Origin: Pseudopithomyces maydicus
Taxonomy: Eukaryota; Ascomycota; Dothideomycetes; Pleosporales; Didymosphaeriaceae
DNA: 64,000 nt
NCBI GenBank assembly: GCA_026873275.1
Contig: JANTUC010000010.1
Location: 124,001 to 188,000 of the forward strand
Reading direction: 5' to 3'
The translations under genes were made by a program, and so were the position numbers. The notes beneath the pieces are model-generated. The model saw nothing but the letters and a program-made list of their open reading frames with translations, searched no databases and had not been told where the DNA came from. Shown one piece after another: positions 23,196-34,567 of the stretch; position 1 is the first letter of the stretch, and each line of letters opens with the position of its first letter.

Positions 23196-26100
23196 CTACC
23201 CCGCACACTCCCTCAACCTCCCCCTCTCCTCCTCACTCAAGCTCTCAAACTCCGCCACAAACCCCTCGCCCCTTGCCGCCCTCTTGAAAAACTCCACCAA
23301 AAACCCCTGCGTCTCATCGTCCTTCACGCGACCGGTGCCAGGCCCATCCTCGGCCGCAAACGCCATGAGCTGCTCCTTTGAAAAGCCCGAACCCAGATCC
23401 AGGAAGGGATTCGGCTCGTCCTCCCAGTCGTCGTCGTCGTCGTTTGCGGGGTGGTCGTCGGCGAGGGCGTCGAGGGCGGCGGCGGCGTCGAGGGGCGTGG
23501 GGCCGGTTGCGGATTGGAGTTCTACGATGAGGACTTTGAGGATTTTGAGGGGGCCGGGATGATGGTGTATTGGTCTGGGTCTGGGGCCCCGTGGTGGGGT
23601 GTGGTTAGGATATTGGTGGTTGGATGGGTGGGGTGGAAGGGGGAGAGGAGGCCGAAGAGGTCGGCGAGGGGGGAAGGCGGCGGGGGAGGGTGATGTGCCG
23701 CTTGGGGAGTCCTCGGGGAGAATGTTTTGGGGAGAGGAGGGCTTACTTTGGCGGGCGCGGCTGCGGGTCATGATGCGGCCGTCGGTGTTGGGGATGAGCT
23801 CGCCTTTTACCTGGACGTTTTGGAGGCGGGGGTCTTTCAAGTCGTAGAGCTTGGAGAGGGCAATGACACTGGAAGCATTAGCATCGGTTTCGTCGTCAAA
23901 CTAGACGGAGAGCCTTGGGAAAACTTACTTTTGCCTAATCTCATCGTAGCCCGCAAAGTTGATCGAGTTCTCCAACCACTTCGCAAGCACAACCTGCAAT
24001 CCATTCTGGCCATCGATGTTCTGACTCGCCAAGAAATCCACCACCTCAGACGCATGGTTCAAGCTCAGTCGCGCGAAAACCAGCGTCAAGCTCTGGATGA
24101 ACTGAGCCTGCTCCGCGGTGCCCAATCGCGCTGCCACAGTTCGAAGCAGCTCCTCCAGGTACGGACCCAGTCTCTCGTGGCCGGCCTTCTCCACGAACTC
24201 TGCAGCAAGCGCACCGACTTCTCCCGCGGCGTTGTCGTTGACGTTTGACGAGAGTAACCGCGCGATGATCTGGAGGACGACCTCGAGACCGGCCTTGCCC
24301 TCTTCGTTGCGCCACTCGAAGAGCTGCTGGTGGTCATGTGCGATGATGTTCTTGACGGCGGTAGTAGCGGCCTTCAGAAGCTCATCGTCATCGGAATGGA
24401 GCAGTAACCGGGCAAGCTTGGGCATGGTCGTCTGCACGAAGCCAGCAGGGAGCGGCTCGGGGCCGTATTCAGCGAGAAGCGAGAGAAGTTCAGCGGCAAG
24501 GTTCATCAGGGCGTTCTCTTCGGTAAGGTTGGCGACATCGAAGGCACCGGTCAGGGACGGCAACACCTTCTTGCAAAGCTGGACATAGGCATCTCCGCCC
24601 ATGCTGGCAATGGCCTGCGTAACCTCTTCGAACGTCTCGTTCACCAACATGGTCAGCTGGAAGTTATTAGCTCCGTGCGTGGCCACGGTGAACAGCAAAT
24701 CGAGCCCATTGCCAGTAACGCAGATCGCAGTGTCCAGCAATATCGCATCGCGAAGCGTCTCCACCAGTGTGACCATAAGGTCGTCGCTATCAGCAAGAAG
24801 CTGGAGATCCTGGGTTTGGAGATAGTTTGAGATGGCGGTGACGATGCTTTGCTGCAGCGGCAGGGTGGTCTCTCGCGGAAGAGCCTGAAGGTAGTATTGC
24901 AGAGACCGAATGCACGATACCTGGACAACCTCCGAATCATCAGTAGGTACAGCCTTCAAGCAAGCTTCGAGGAAAGCAGGCGCGTATTGTAGCAAGGCAT
25001 CGCCGGAGGTCCTCACAAGGCTGCCGGCGACAAGGTATCCACGTGCCCGGAGGAAGACATCTTCTTGCTGAATGGCGTAGTTGATAAAATCGATAAATCC
25101 AGTAGCAACGTCCGGGCTGATGGTCTTCTCCACATCCTGGAAGTCGCTCAGTACCTGGCTCAGGACATACAACGCGGCTTCCCTTGCTTTCCACCCTTCA
25201 GCTGACGAGTACAGCGTGCGGGAATATGCGAGCAAGCCCTGCAGCGTCGGCTGTGTGAGCCACTCTCCGAGCTTGATGACCAAGTCGCCACAGGCAGTCC
25301 TCGATGTGTAGTTAGCCGTAACGCTCGTCTCTTCAGACAAGAAAATGTTCACATCAAAGTTCCACAGACCTTCCTCCTCGGTGGTTATCTGCGCGTAAGC
25401 AACTGCCAACTTCATTACCTCAAACACCCAGGTCGAAGTCGCGTCGGTCGCTTTCTGGAGCTGCTGCTCGAGCTCGGCGCGGACGGGAGGAGCTCGGAGA
25501 CAAGCCTGCATGAAATCTAACTCTTCCAGCACGAGGAAATCTAGGGTATATGGCAATCCGTCGGTGTCCTCGAGCCGGCTCTGGCGCTCCTCTACAATGT
25601 ACATCTGATGATATGCGCCCTGTAGCGATACGAGTTCTTCCCATGTAGCTGAAAACAGAACGGGTGTCTGCGGCGAGAGGACGGCGGGAAACACGGAGCG
25701 TATGCGCATGAGTACCTGCACTTGTTAGCATCTGACTTGCAACCCACGGTAAATTGGACATGGCTTACCTTTGCAACCTGGAGCTTCAATGCAACCAGTC
25801 CGCGATACGCCTCCGCATTTGGCGCATCCTCGTTCTCCTCCTGCTCTGTGGGTGGGTTCGGCAATCGCGACTTCATAACCTCAATGAAAAAGGGTATCCA
25901 CTCCTGCAGGACCTCGTCGGCAAAGCCCTTGATCTCCGCCTTGTGGTCTTCGAGCACCATCTCCAAGATGTCGAAGGTATTCCGGAAAACGCTGCAGGCC
26001 AGGGCGCGCAGGGTGGGTTTCCGCGCATCGTTGACAGCGACGTCGTGCACGACCTTGATGAGCTGCTTCGCGACGCCGAAGAACTGCGTCTCGTTGAAGC

Positions 26101-26578
26101 TGTCCTCGACCAGGCCGTCCAGGACCTTGAGGGCGCCATGCAGCTGGCCGTCCGAGGCGTTCGGTATGACGGTCAGCAGCTTGTTCAGCAGGTCGGGCCA
26201 CTGCTCCGGGAAGTCGCAGCCGGCGATCTTGCTCACGACCAGGCTGGCGGCAGACTTGAGCTTGCGGTCGAGCTGGTCGGTGGTGGCGAGGTCGAGCAGC
26301 AGGTCGCGGACTTTTTCTTTGACGGGGTCGGCGATGATGAAGGTGCCCTTGAACTCCTCGAGGCTGTCGCTCCAGCCGGCGAGCACGACCTGCTTGAGGT
26401 ACAGCAGGGCGGCCTGTCGGATGTTGAGGGGCACGCTGTCATGGCGGGCGATCTCGACGAGGGCGATGGGGAAGTCCTGGTGGGTGTAGAGGCCTTGCAG
26501 CTGCTGCTCGGCCTGCTTGCGTGGGGCATCCTGGGCAGTTTGTGTTGCCGACAGCAGCTGCACTAATTGGTCTTCCAT
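23196..26578 (-). CDS. KAP114: Karyopherin Kap114 / importin-9, frame broken by one base
   Basis: Importin-beta family receptor; yeast Kap114 imports TBP and histones H2A-H2B. Four exons on the minus strand: 25769-26578, 23929-25715, 23747-23868 and 23196-23580. The introns are 53, 60 and 166 nt. MEDQLVQLLSATQ followed by PRKQAEQQLQGL is the importin N-terminal domain, and HEAT-like helices fill the body. The C-terminal family block reads RIMTRSRARQ joined across intron 3 to NPDQYTIIPAP, then LKILKVLIVELQ, an Asp-rich patch (ANDDDDDWEDEPN) and FKRAARGEGFVAEFESLSEE. PAP and LKIL are in different frames. One extra base in the five-G run at 23549-23553 joins them, giving 3105 nt (1034 aa). Two acceptor AGs six bases apart precede exon 4; the distal one yields the conserved NPDQYT. 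Confidence 0.93.
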
Positions 26579-27433
26579 GGTGCGAGGCGTGGCAGACCAG
26601 CTAGGGGGCGCGAGTTAGCGTTGGCGTGTCCAGCGATGGGGAGATGCGTCGGCGGGAAAAGTAGCTCGACGCGAGAGTTTGGGTGTTGAGAGAAAGATGC
26701 GGAGGTGAGGGGCACTGCCGAAGGAGCGCGAAGTGGGGGGACGGACGGACGGTGGACGGGAGAGAGAGGGAGGGAGGGTGAGAGTGAGAGTGAGAGGGCG
26801 CAGGGCGCGACAATTCGATGCTGTGCTGTGTGCTGCGCTGTAGACTGCAATGTATCGATGTACTGTACGCCCGGGGTGAGCAATGGTCTGCAATGCGACG
26901 GAGCACTGGAGGGGAGACGCGCACGGGAGCCACAGGCGCGCGTGTGTTTGGGCAGCGGGGGGGCGACAGGCAGGGCAGGAAGGCGACACGGCTAATCTAC
27001 AGCCAATACCCAAGTACCTACCGGACAAACAATTGTGTGGCCGTGGCCGTGGCCGTGGCCTTGCGAAGAGAGCTCTTCCCGGCAGCGTAGCCCCTCCCAG
27101 GGCTCTGCTCTCCACCACACACGACCTCACCGACATGCCGCACCGCCCGCACCGCACCGCACTGCACCACATCATGTCCCTCCCGTGTCTTTGCTCCGCG
27201 CCCGCGCCCTCGCCCACGCCCGCCGCCACCCCGTGCCCCTCGCCGCCGCCATAGCCACCGTCGAACAAGTCCCTACCGCGTCGACGCGTCGGGCAGCCAC
27301 ACCCTAACAACCCCAAGTCAATCCATCCCTCCCACCGTCTCTCCCCACGTCGGGCAGCCACACCCAGCAAGCCCATCCCACCCCTCTACCACCATTACCC
27401 ATTGCTCGCCCCTACATACTCGCCCCGCCCGCC
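26579..27433. other. Shared divergent promoter region, KAP114 / REV7
   Basis: About 855 bp, GC-rich, between the two start codons. The open frames here are overlapping and compositionally biased, with no family features. Just before REV7 it becomes C-rich, with repeated CGTCGGGCAGCCACACCC elements near 27285 and 27348. Confidence 0.5.
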
Positions 27434-28365
27434 ATGCCCCCCAGCTTCAACACCACCCTCACCGCCTTCACGCACTTCCTCACCGCCTACATCCACACCA
27501 TCTGCCACTACCGGCACCTGTACCCCGCGGCCTCCTTCGCGCGCACGCGCTTCCACAACACGCCTGTGTACCAATCGCGGCACCCGGACGTCTGCACCTG
27601 GATCGTCGACGCCGTCGCGGCCGTCAAAGAAGAGCTAGAAAAGGGCACCGTCGCACGGCTCGCCATCGTCATCTTCCACCCGGGATTCTCGCCGCGACGC
27701 CCCTACGACGACCCGTACGGCGCCAGTCCCTCGGGCGAGCTCAAGATACTCGAGCGCTACATGCTGGACGTATCCGGGTTCCCGCGGCTGGGGCGCGCAC
27801 AGCGCTTCATGGACATCGCGTGGGAGAAGACGGAGGACGACCTGCGGGCGGAGCGCGAGCGGCAGGCGGCCGAGGACGAGGCGTTTGCGCGGCAGCTCGC
27901 TGCCGAGGAGGAGGCCATGTCCCTGGGGAAGCCGAAGCCGAAGCGGCGCGTGGGCCCGGTGCCCGTGGACGAGCTGGTTGCGCCGGATCTGAGCGAGCAG
28001 TTCCGCGCGGCGTTTATCATGTTGACGGCGAGGGCGAGCCAGTTGGCGGACTTGCCGCGTGGGTGCTCGTTTAATGTGAGTGTGGAGTTGCGGGATGATG
28101 AGGAGGTGGAGCCGCCTGGGGAGCATCCGCAGAAGTGGATGCCGAGTCAGCCGAGTTTGCAGAAGAGGGGGAGGAGGGGCGAGGTGTTGGAGGATTATGG
28201 GAGGCCCGAGGGGGCGATCTGGGCGGTGCGAGGGTGACGCCGATACGGACGGTGGAGGCGGGTGTTTTTCGTTTTGAGACGTGGATTGAGGAGGGGAAGG
28301 CAAAGTTCGAGACGGACTGGCCGGTGCCGAGTAGTTTCGATAGCGAGGCTTATGATGATTGGTAG
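27434..28365 (+). CDS. REV7: DNA polymerase zeta subunit Rev7 (HORMA domain), frame broken by one base
   Basis: Accessory subunit of translesion polymerase zeta (Rev3-Rev7); family members also bridge partners through a HORMA seatbelt. The N-terminal HORMA pattern is clear: TAFTHFLTAYIHTICHYRHL, YPAASFARTRFHNTPVYQS, then HPDVCTWIVDAV and VARLAIVIFHPG. A Lys/Glu-rich charged insert follows (WEKTEDDLRAERERQAAEDE), which makes this form longer than animal REV7. The start frame ends after EGAIWAVRG at a stop. Another frame continues VTPIRTVEAGVFRFETWIEE to 28365. One extra G in the three-G run at 28232-28234 joins RG to VTPIRTVEAG, giving 310 aa. The C-terminal strand block is needed for the HORMA fold, so the break is probably artefactual. 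Confidence 0.9.
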
Positions 28366-28732
28366 GGAGGAAAGGGAGTGTTGAGTGTGGTATATTTAGA
28401 TAGAGGGTGCTCTTGAATACAGAGCGTTTATAGAACTTTTTATTAAGATATTGTATTGGATTTGTGTAGAAAGCTACAAGCTTGCTTCCTGGTATCATCG
28501 TTTGGACGGATCATACTAAAGTGAAGTGTATCACTTCACTGTCCAAAGGCACAAGTCCATCCTCTGAATCAGCCATACAATCCATCCATGCCATTGGCCC
28601 ATGCCATTCGTTTGTACCATAGGGGGTATCAAAAACCAAGTGCCATACATAACCCGCCCGCCGTATCCATGAAATTCTAGGCTACGAGCCCATCAAAACG
28701 CCCAAGTCTGGAAAGACCACATGCTTGTACAC
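28366..28732. other. Intergenic, nothing recognised
   Basis: About 370 bp between convergent genes, including AT-rich probable 3' UTR sequence of REV7. No gene or repeat is evident. Confidence 0.6.
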
Positions 28733-29524
28733 CTAGTCGGCCCGATGCGGTCCAGGGGATTGATCTCGCTGATTGCGTTCAGCACGCGCATCATCTAACA
28801 TCTGCAGCAGTCTTCGAAAGTCTTCCTCGTGTTCCTCACGGAGGTTCTCCACCTGTAGTCGGCGGTCATGCTCCTGGCGCGCTTGACGGATATTCTCATA
28901 CTGTGGCGGCCGATCATGCTCATATCGTGGTGGCCGATCATGCTCATACTGTGGTGGCCGATCATGCTCATACTGTGGTGGCCGATCATCCTCCTGCTGT
29001 GGTCGTCGGAAATCCTCCTCCTGTGGCAATCGGTCATCCTCCTGGTACCGTCGACGGAATCGTCCTATGTCATAACCCATCTCTCGTCGACGGAGAACCT
29101 CCTCTCGTGGACGCCGGTCATTCTCCTCCCGTGGCCGCCGGTCATTCTCCTCCCGTGGACGCCGGTCACGCCCCCGTGGTGGCGGTGGTCGAAAGTAATC
29201 CCCTCGCGGCCGTTCCCGCACTCCCAACACGTCCTCTACTTCCCTTTCCATACGCCACCAGTCATTCTGAGCTTCATCCCGATCGTGCATCCTTCCAGAT
29301 TGTGGAAGTAGCCGACGATACGGTACAGGTTGAAGTACAGGTTGAGGTTGTGCCTGTGCCTGTGCCTGTGCTTGTTCTCGGGCTCGCTCTCGGGCTCGCT
29401 CTCGGGATCGTTCTCGGGCTCGTTCTCGGGCTCTTTCTCGTTCTCGGGCTCCTTCTACGGCTCGTCTTATGGCTTCTTCTCGGGCCCGTTCTACGGCTTC
29501 TTCTTCGGCTCGGGCCTCGGCCAT
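28733..29524 (-). CDS. Arg/Glu-rich repetitive reading frame, unknown (possible RBR gene extension)
   Basis: A 263-aa frame of highly biased composition. From the N-terminus it has a Glu/Ala/Arg helix (MAEARAEEEAVERAREEAI), an ER-rich block, a short QA repeat, then two different octapeptide tandem arrays (RRPREEND and DRPPQYEH units) and a charged coiled C-terminus. The ATG sits in a strong context (GCCATGG). It lies 90 bp downstream of, and on the same strand as, the RBR ligase stop codon. It may therefore be a separate small gene, or a C-terminal exon of the ligase reached by splicing or by further unrecognised base errors. I found no clean splice pair linking them. I do not recognise a family, and low-complexity composition alone could keep the frame open by chance. 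Confidence 0.4.
   Translation of the reverse strand: MAEARAEEEAVERAREEAIRRAVEGARERERARERARERSRERARERAREQAQAQAQAQPQPVLQPVPYRRLLPQSGRMHDRDEAQNDWWRMEREVEDVLGVRERPRGDYFRPPPPRGRDRRPREENDRRPREENDRRPREEVLRRREMGYDIGRFRRRYQEDDRLPQEEDFRRPQQEDDRPPQYEHDRPPQYEHDRPPRYEHDRPPQYENIRQARQEHDRRLQVENLREEHEEDFRRLLQMLDDARAERNQRDQSPGPHRAD
28901..29038 (-). repeat. 24-bp tandem repeat coding for DRPPQYEH-type octapeptides
   Basis: About six 24-bp units start at 28901, 28925, 28949, 28973, 28997 and 29021. The first four are nearly identical and the last two are diverged. In the minus-strand frame each codes for eight residues around R-P-P-Q-Y-E-H-D, so length changes keep the frame. Confidence 0.9.
29106..29170 (-). 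repeat. 24-bp tandem repeat coding for RRPREEND units
   Basis: Two full units and one partial unit of 24 bp, starting at 29106, 29130 and 29154, code for R-R-P-R-E-E-N-D on the minus strand. The sequence is different from the neighbouring array but has the same period. Confidence 0.85.
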
Positions 29525-29614
29525 GGCTTGATGGGCTAGTTCATACCTGCGCTGTTCTCGACGAGGACCCCCGCATAGAACCTACGATACCCAACGAGAT
29601 TCTGTCCACTTGAT

Positions 29615-32286
29615 TTAGTCAGAAGGGGGTTGCTGCTGTGGGGGGAAATTCAAGTTCTGTTGTGCAATTATATGAGGAGGAAAAATAACTTGTTGTAGGC
29701 GTGGTCCACGCAGAGGCTGCAAGGGCTGTTGAGGCTGCCAGGGCAGCTCTGGTGCTTGACCATGTTGTGGTGGGACCACACCTACTGGCGGCCCATGTCC
29801 CAAGAAAGGGTTCACATGCTGTGGGTAATGTGGATCAAAATCAAAATATCGTCGTGGGATAGGTCGTTGTTGATGAACAACAAAATGCGGCGGAACGATT
29901 TGGACAGGCTGCTGTGGTAGTTGTACGTACTCTTGTTGTGCCGGGGCTACTGGAGCCGCTGGGGCCGCTGCTGGAGCAGCCGGGACGGCCATTGGACCAA
30001 ATGGAAGAAAAACTCGGTCCCCTCCCTGAACGACTGGTCGAGGCGCTCGTTCATCCGCCGGCCAATCGAATCCGCGGATAACTGCTTGAGCCGCGTGAAA
30101 CCGTCGCTGTTCAGATGTCTTGATTTTGTCCGAGACCTTGATCATAAGGTCGGCCTATATGCACGATAAGCAAGAACCATGGGATTTGTCACTTGGAATC
30201 GACATCTGACATCTACGTGACTGGGAAATAGAAGCTTGCGCCTTACCTCTGAAACCTCGGGATTATCAGCTTTGATCTTAGCCATTGCCTCATCGGCAGC
30301 CTTCTTGACTTCCTGCTCGTGACGTTGCTCGATGTTATCGTGCAACGGGCAGCCCTGTCCTTCTAGGTTGCGGTCGGAAAAGTGCTGGTAGTCCTTTATG
30401 TTCTCGGAACACACGTAACTGATAGGTCATTTAGCGCTTCATGTGCTAGTTAATAGACATCCTGCTTACCATTGTACATTCCTACAATGGGAGCAAGTCA
30501 TTTTGTTGCAACCAAAATCCTTGACGAACGGGTGCTTGCATTTATTGCAATTGCGTATCAGAGCCGCCGTCATGGCTTCCTCGACAATGTGTCGGACAGT
30601 GATTGTCTTGTTCCTCTTGACTTCTTCACAGCTCAAAGGCACGTGAGTGCTTTTCTGGCAGAAACGACAGCTTACCTTCCTGCACTTCGGGTTCAAACAG
30701 CGGAACTCTTTGTCTTCTTCTGCAGGGGGCACTCTTGCCTGAAGTCGCAAAACGGACACTCGTCAAGATCCAGCCCAGCGTTGTCAAGGTCCTGCATCTG
30801 TTGCATGTGCTCGAGGCGCTCGAAGGTTATCTCGCCGAGACAAGCTTCGAGCTGCGTGCGCGTAAATGTACCACCGCAGCTTGAATCTGCGAAGCAAACT
30901 GGCCGGCATCGCGAGCTTCCCATTTCGTTCTCGACGTAATTCTTGATGCATGTCTTACAGAAGAAATGTGCACTCGTTCCCCCACAACTATACATTCGGT
31001 TGAGAGGAAAATCATCGAAACAGCACTGGCACTCTTGCATCTGCCCAGCGAGTTTTGCTTTCTCGACATTGTCAGCCTCCTCCCGCTCGTGTTCTTCGGC
31101 TTTTTGGCGCTTGGCAGCTACCGCTTCACACTTTTTCTGTGCAGCTTGTAGTTCTTTTGGCACTTGGCTACCCCGTTCGATAAGAGCAGGTTCGATCCCT
31201 CGCTTGAGTCGTGGTCTATTAATTTTGGTAAACCCTGGGTGGCTGGAGCCGTTGTTTAGCTCTTCCCAGATTGTGCAATATGACTTGAAAAATGTCTTCT
31301 GTTCTTTAATGACACGTTCAATGTGCCGAACAGGGACTCGAAGAAACTCGTCTCTAAGTAAATTGACACTAGAAATAGTCAGTCGCACGGTTCGCTTACC
31401 AACTTGTATTAACAGTGGAGTTGATCGAGAGATATATGTAGTGGACGAGGCCACAGTGCTTTAAAAATGCAGATGTAGTTGTGGACATCTTCATAGGCGC
31501 AACCGACGTGGCAACGGTGACGGCAGCCAGCAAGTAGCGCTCTTCATCGAGTAGTGACAAGAATGCCGCCAGAAGTGTCACCTGTGCTTTAGATCCGATA
31601 CACTGGCCGAGTATTCTGCGCCAGCGCAACGGCTCGAGACAAGGAAGGAAAGTGAACTTACGCATCATCTGTATATTGCACATCCCGATCCTCCCCGTCG
31701 TCCTCCTCGAACTCGCTGATACTTCGCTCGCGCTTTCGCTTTTGCTAGCTTCTTCTTCTTCTTTCGGGTATTCTCCACCGTCTAGAATATCGGTAACGAT
31801 ACGCTGACAAGCCTCTGGCGTCCGCGTCTCGTCTTGAGTCTGATCCGCGATAAGCTGGAGCACATGCTCGACCGAAATGTCCGGCAGCACTTCCAGGACC
31901 ATCTGCAGGCATGCGGCCGTGGTGACCCGCCCGGACTTGGGAAAAGGTTAGTAAAGGCGGCCGTTGTTTGGCCTGTCCAAAGACAAACATACATCAGGAA
32001 GATCAACATCTGGATCCATGACAACTTCTGATGCGGAGCTGCCCGGGGTGAGTGGGCCAGCTGCAGGTGTAGGATCAGGTGGGTCGAGGCCGGTCAGGTC
32101 GATGAAGTTGCGGTGCAACTCGTCAATGTATGGTTGAGCGGCGTGGACGTGATTGGCCCCACTGACGTTGGGGAAGTCGCGATCGGGGAAGGCGTTGCCA
32201 AGGTAGTCGTGGTACGGGTGAAAGTCCAGGTCGTCGTCTTCACCGCAAAGGTCAATGACCTCGGGCGGCTGCGGAAGCGCGTCCAT
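29615..32286 (-). CDS. RBR-type E3 ubiquitin ligase (RNF216/TRIAD3-like), frame broken at two sites
   Basis: RING-IBR-RING ligases pass ubiquitin through a catalytic Cys in RING2. Five exons on the minus strand: 31993-32286, 31662-31935, 30470-31368, 30247-30418 and 29615-30154. RING1 is at about 303-354 (CQCCFDDFPLNRMYSCGG... FFCKTCIKNYV). The IBR follows with CLNPKCRKVSCRFCQKSTH. RING2 contains RNCNKCKHPFVKDFGCNKM then CSHCRNVQC, after which comes YVCSENIKDYQHF. The tail is Pro/Gln-rich. Two single-base additions are required. One is in the T4 run 31740-31743, which joins an acidic YPKEEEEAS segment to KRKRERSISEFEEDDGEDRD. The other is in the G5 run 30725-30729, which joins FRQECP to PAEEDKEFRC. 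The total is then 2181 nt (726 aa) with all intron phases consistent. The 293-nt intron (31369-31661) is the least certain junction. Confidence 0.9.
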
Positions 32287-33296
32287 GTGTTGAGGTGGGT
32301 GCCACGCTAGGTCTTTGCTGTTTGATATTCACTTGCGGGTTTGCTCCGCTGGTTTGAGGAGTTCGAAGAGCGAGGGTGGTGAAGACGGGTACTTAAAGGC
32401 GGACGGGGGTCTCAAGGCAGGTGAAGGCCATGGTCTATGTCTATTTGGAAGAGAGAGCGACAGTGGTGCAAACAGCGGAAGGAGTGGTTGGAGCTGTGAG
32501 ATGCCGTGGAGAGGCAGTATCACGACAGCCTCGTCCGAGCGGCCTCAGAGCGCGCAAGGCAGTAAGGCGTCAAAACGAGAGACAGGAGCAAGTGTTTAAT
32601 TGGGCGCCACAGCCTGAGAGAGAGAAGCAGAGAGCGAGAGCTCGCTCTGCTGGATATTTGGTGGGGCGAGCGGCACGACGGTTACACAACATCACGAACG
32701 GAAAGCTGGGCGCCATGACGCTTCGAGTCGAGTCTTCTTGCCATCTACGACGGCGGTCAGGAGAGGTGTTCACGATAGTCACCGGTCGCGACTTCTCTCG
32801 CAGTAATGCAACTATGCCTATCGTGGACTAATACATTGGTGAGCGACGCACAGACCGCACCCGGACGACGATGAGAGATAGCATGTAACGGCTACGAGAG
32901 GGAAGAGGAAGGTCGGGCGTCTTAACAGCCGATAACTCGATTATCAACTCCACACTGGACTCGTTGTGTAATAGCCTGGAAGCAAACTACGAACCAGCTT
33001 CCACTATTCTCCGCATGACCAGCCAGCCGCAGTGAGACAGGTGCGGTTTCCCACGGCCTTCGTCGGATGCAGCAGCTCAGGTTCGCGTTGCGTAAAACCT
33101 TTGTTAGAGTATTTAAGGGACAATTAGACTGATCCAACTTCTCCACAAAGCTGGGGACCCCGCTTGCACACACACACACACAAACGTTGGAACCACAGCA
33201 TTGTTAACATTGAACAAAACGCAATCTACCTAGACCTCGGAAATTTAAAGAGTCGGCAGCATTGTCCAACTACGTCAGAAACACAACGCCTACATC
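32287..33296. other. Shared divergent promoter region, RBR ligase / LYC1
   Basis: About 1 kb between divergent start codons. No gene is supported; the open frames at 32315-32831 have no family resemblance. A short CA repeat (33166-33181) is present. Confidence 0.5.
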
Positions 33297-34567
33297 ATGG
33301 GCTCTCTACCCGATCTCCCCCACGGCTCCAACCCCGACCTTGCTCTCGTACATCCCACACGTGAGGAGGAGCTGATCCAGTTCAACCTCAACGCCGTAGA
33401 ATGGCGCGGTGCCCTGTCACAGGAAGCCTACCTCCGCCGAGAGAGCCACCTAGGTCAACAAGACCAAACAAAAGACGGGGGCATCTCGTACTGGATCTTG
33501 ATTGACAAGAGCGCAAAGCACAATCCTCTGGACCCTACGTCATCGGCACGGCTGCCCCTCGCGAGCTGTGAAACCTACCGCAAGAAAGCGCTCGTATGGC
33601 AAGACGGCGAATTGAAAGAGACGATATGCCACGGCATCGGGAGCGTGTTCTGCGCGCCGCATCTTCGGGGAGGAAGTATGCTCAGCGGATGATGCAGGAG
33701 CTGGGGGAGGCGCTGAGAACCTATCAGACGGACGAAAAGACAGACTGCATGTTCTCGGTGCTTTTTTCGGACATCGGCAGGGTCCGTATGGAACATCGAT
33801 GCACGTAAGCGGGATTGCTAACAAGCGCAGAAATTCTATGCCAACTTTGGCTGGGAGGCGTTCCGGTCGACACACGTCTCGCTACCTGCGGGCACGGTCA
33901 ACGTCAGGGATGCCGGCGATCTCCCGTCTGCGCGGCCGCTGTACGAAGAGGACCTTGCAGAGCTTTGCGGCATCGACGAGGAGCTCATTCGAAAGAGCAT
34001 GCAGTCGCGGCCAAAGGGTAGCAACACGGCTGTTGCGCTGGTGCCTAACGTTGCAAATATCAAATGGCATCACGCCCGTGAGGATTTTGTCGGCGTCGAA
34101 CTGCATGGGAAAGCACCAAAGGTGAAGGGCGCCATCATAGGCACGGAGAAAGGCAAGCGCGTATGGTGCTACTGGACGCGCATGTGGTATAACCCGGATC
34201 CCAAGCAGGCAAAAGGCAACACGCTACACATTCTGAGAGTGGTGATTGAAGACCAAGGCCATTCGAGCTGGGAGGGAGCGGGACCGTCCATGCCGACCAA
34301 GCTTCAAATGACCATTCGTACGATGCTGCAGTCGCGGCGCTGTTCTACATGGCGAAGCAGCAGGCAGAGGAGTGGAAGATGGAGAACGTGGAGGCGTGGA
34401 ACCCGTCATCGGCGACGTTGGCAGCTGTGCAGAGGCTGGATCCGGACGCCAAGCTGGTGGATCGAGACACAGAGAGCATAGCGAGCTTGAGATGGTACCC
34501 GGAGCATGACGGGCCTGTAGCGGAGTCGATCGACTGGATTGGCAATGAAAAGTATGGATGGTGCTAG
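33297..34567 (+). CDS. LYC1: Lysine N6-acetyltransferase LYC1-like (GNAT), frame broken at two sites
   Basis: Resembles the Yarrowia LYC1 protein, which acetylates free L-lysine as the first step of lysine catabolism. Exon 1 (33297-33781) begins MGSLPDLPHGSNPDL and includes HPTREEELIQFNLNAVEW and GGISYWILIDKS. Exon 2 (33831-34567) includes KFYANFGWEAFRSTHVSLP and CYWTRMWYNPDPKQ. Two single-base additions restore the frame. The G4 run 33667-33670 joins HLRG to RKYAQRMMQELGEALR. The G3 run 34274-34276 joins SSWEG to SGTVHADQASNDHSYDAAV and the terminal MENVEAWNPSS...DWIGNEKYGWC. The result is 1224 nt (407 aa). The intron donor reads GTCCGT, unusual at position 3, but the branch (GCTAAC) and acceptor are normal. 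Family assignment is by overall pattern and is fairly sure; the substrate is inferred. Confidence 0.85.

Noticed and set aside
28901..29170. CRISPR-like array
   Set aside because: The 24-bp units are directly tandem without spacers and lie in a coding frame of a eukaryotic genome.
31185..31203. tRNA B-box-like sequence (GGTTCGATCCC)
   Set aside because: It lies inside the RBR coding sequence on the opposite strand, with no matching A-box or cloverleaf upstream.
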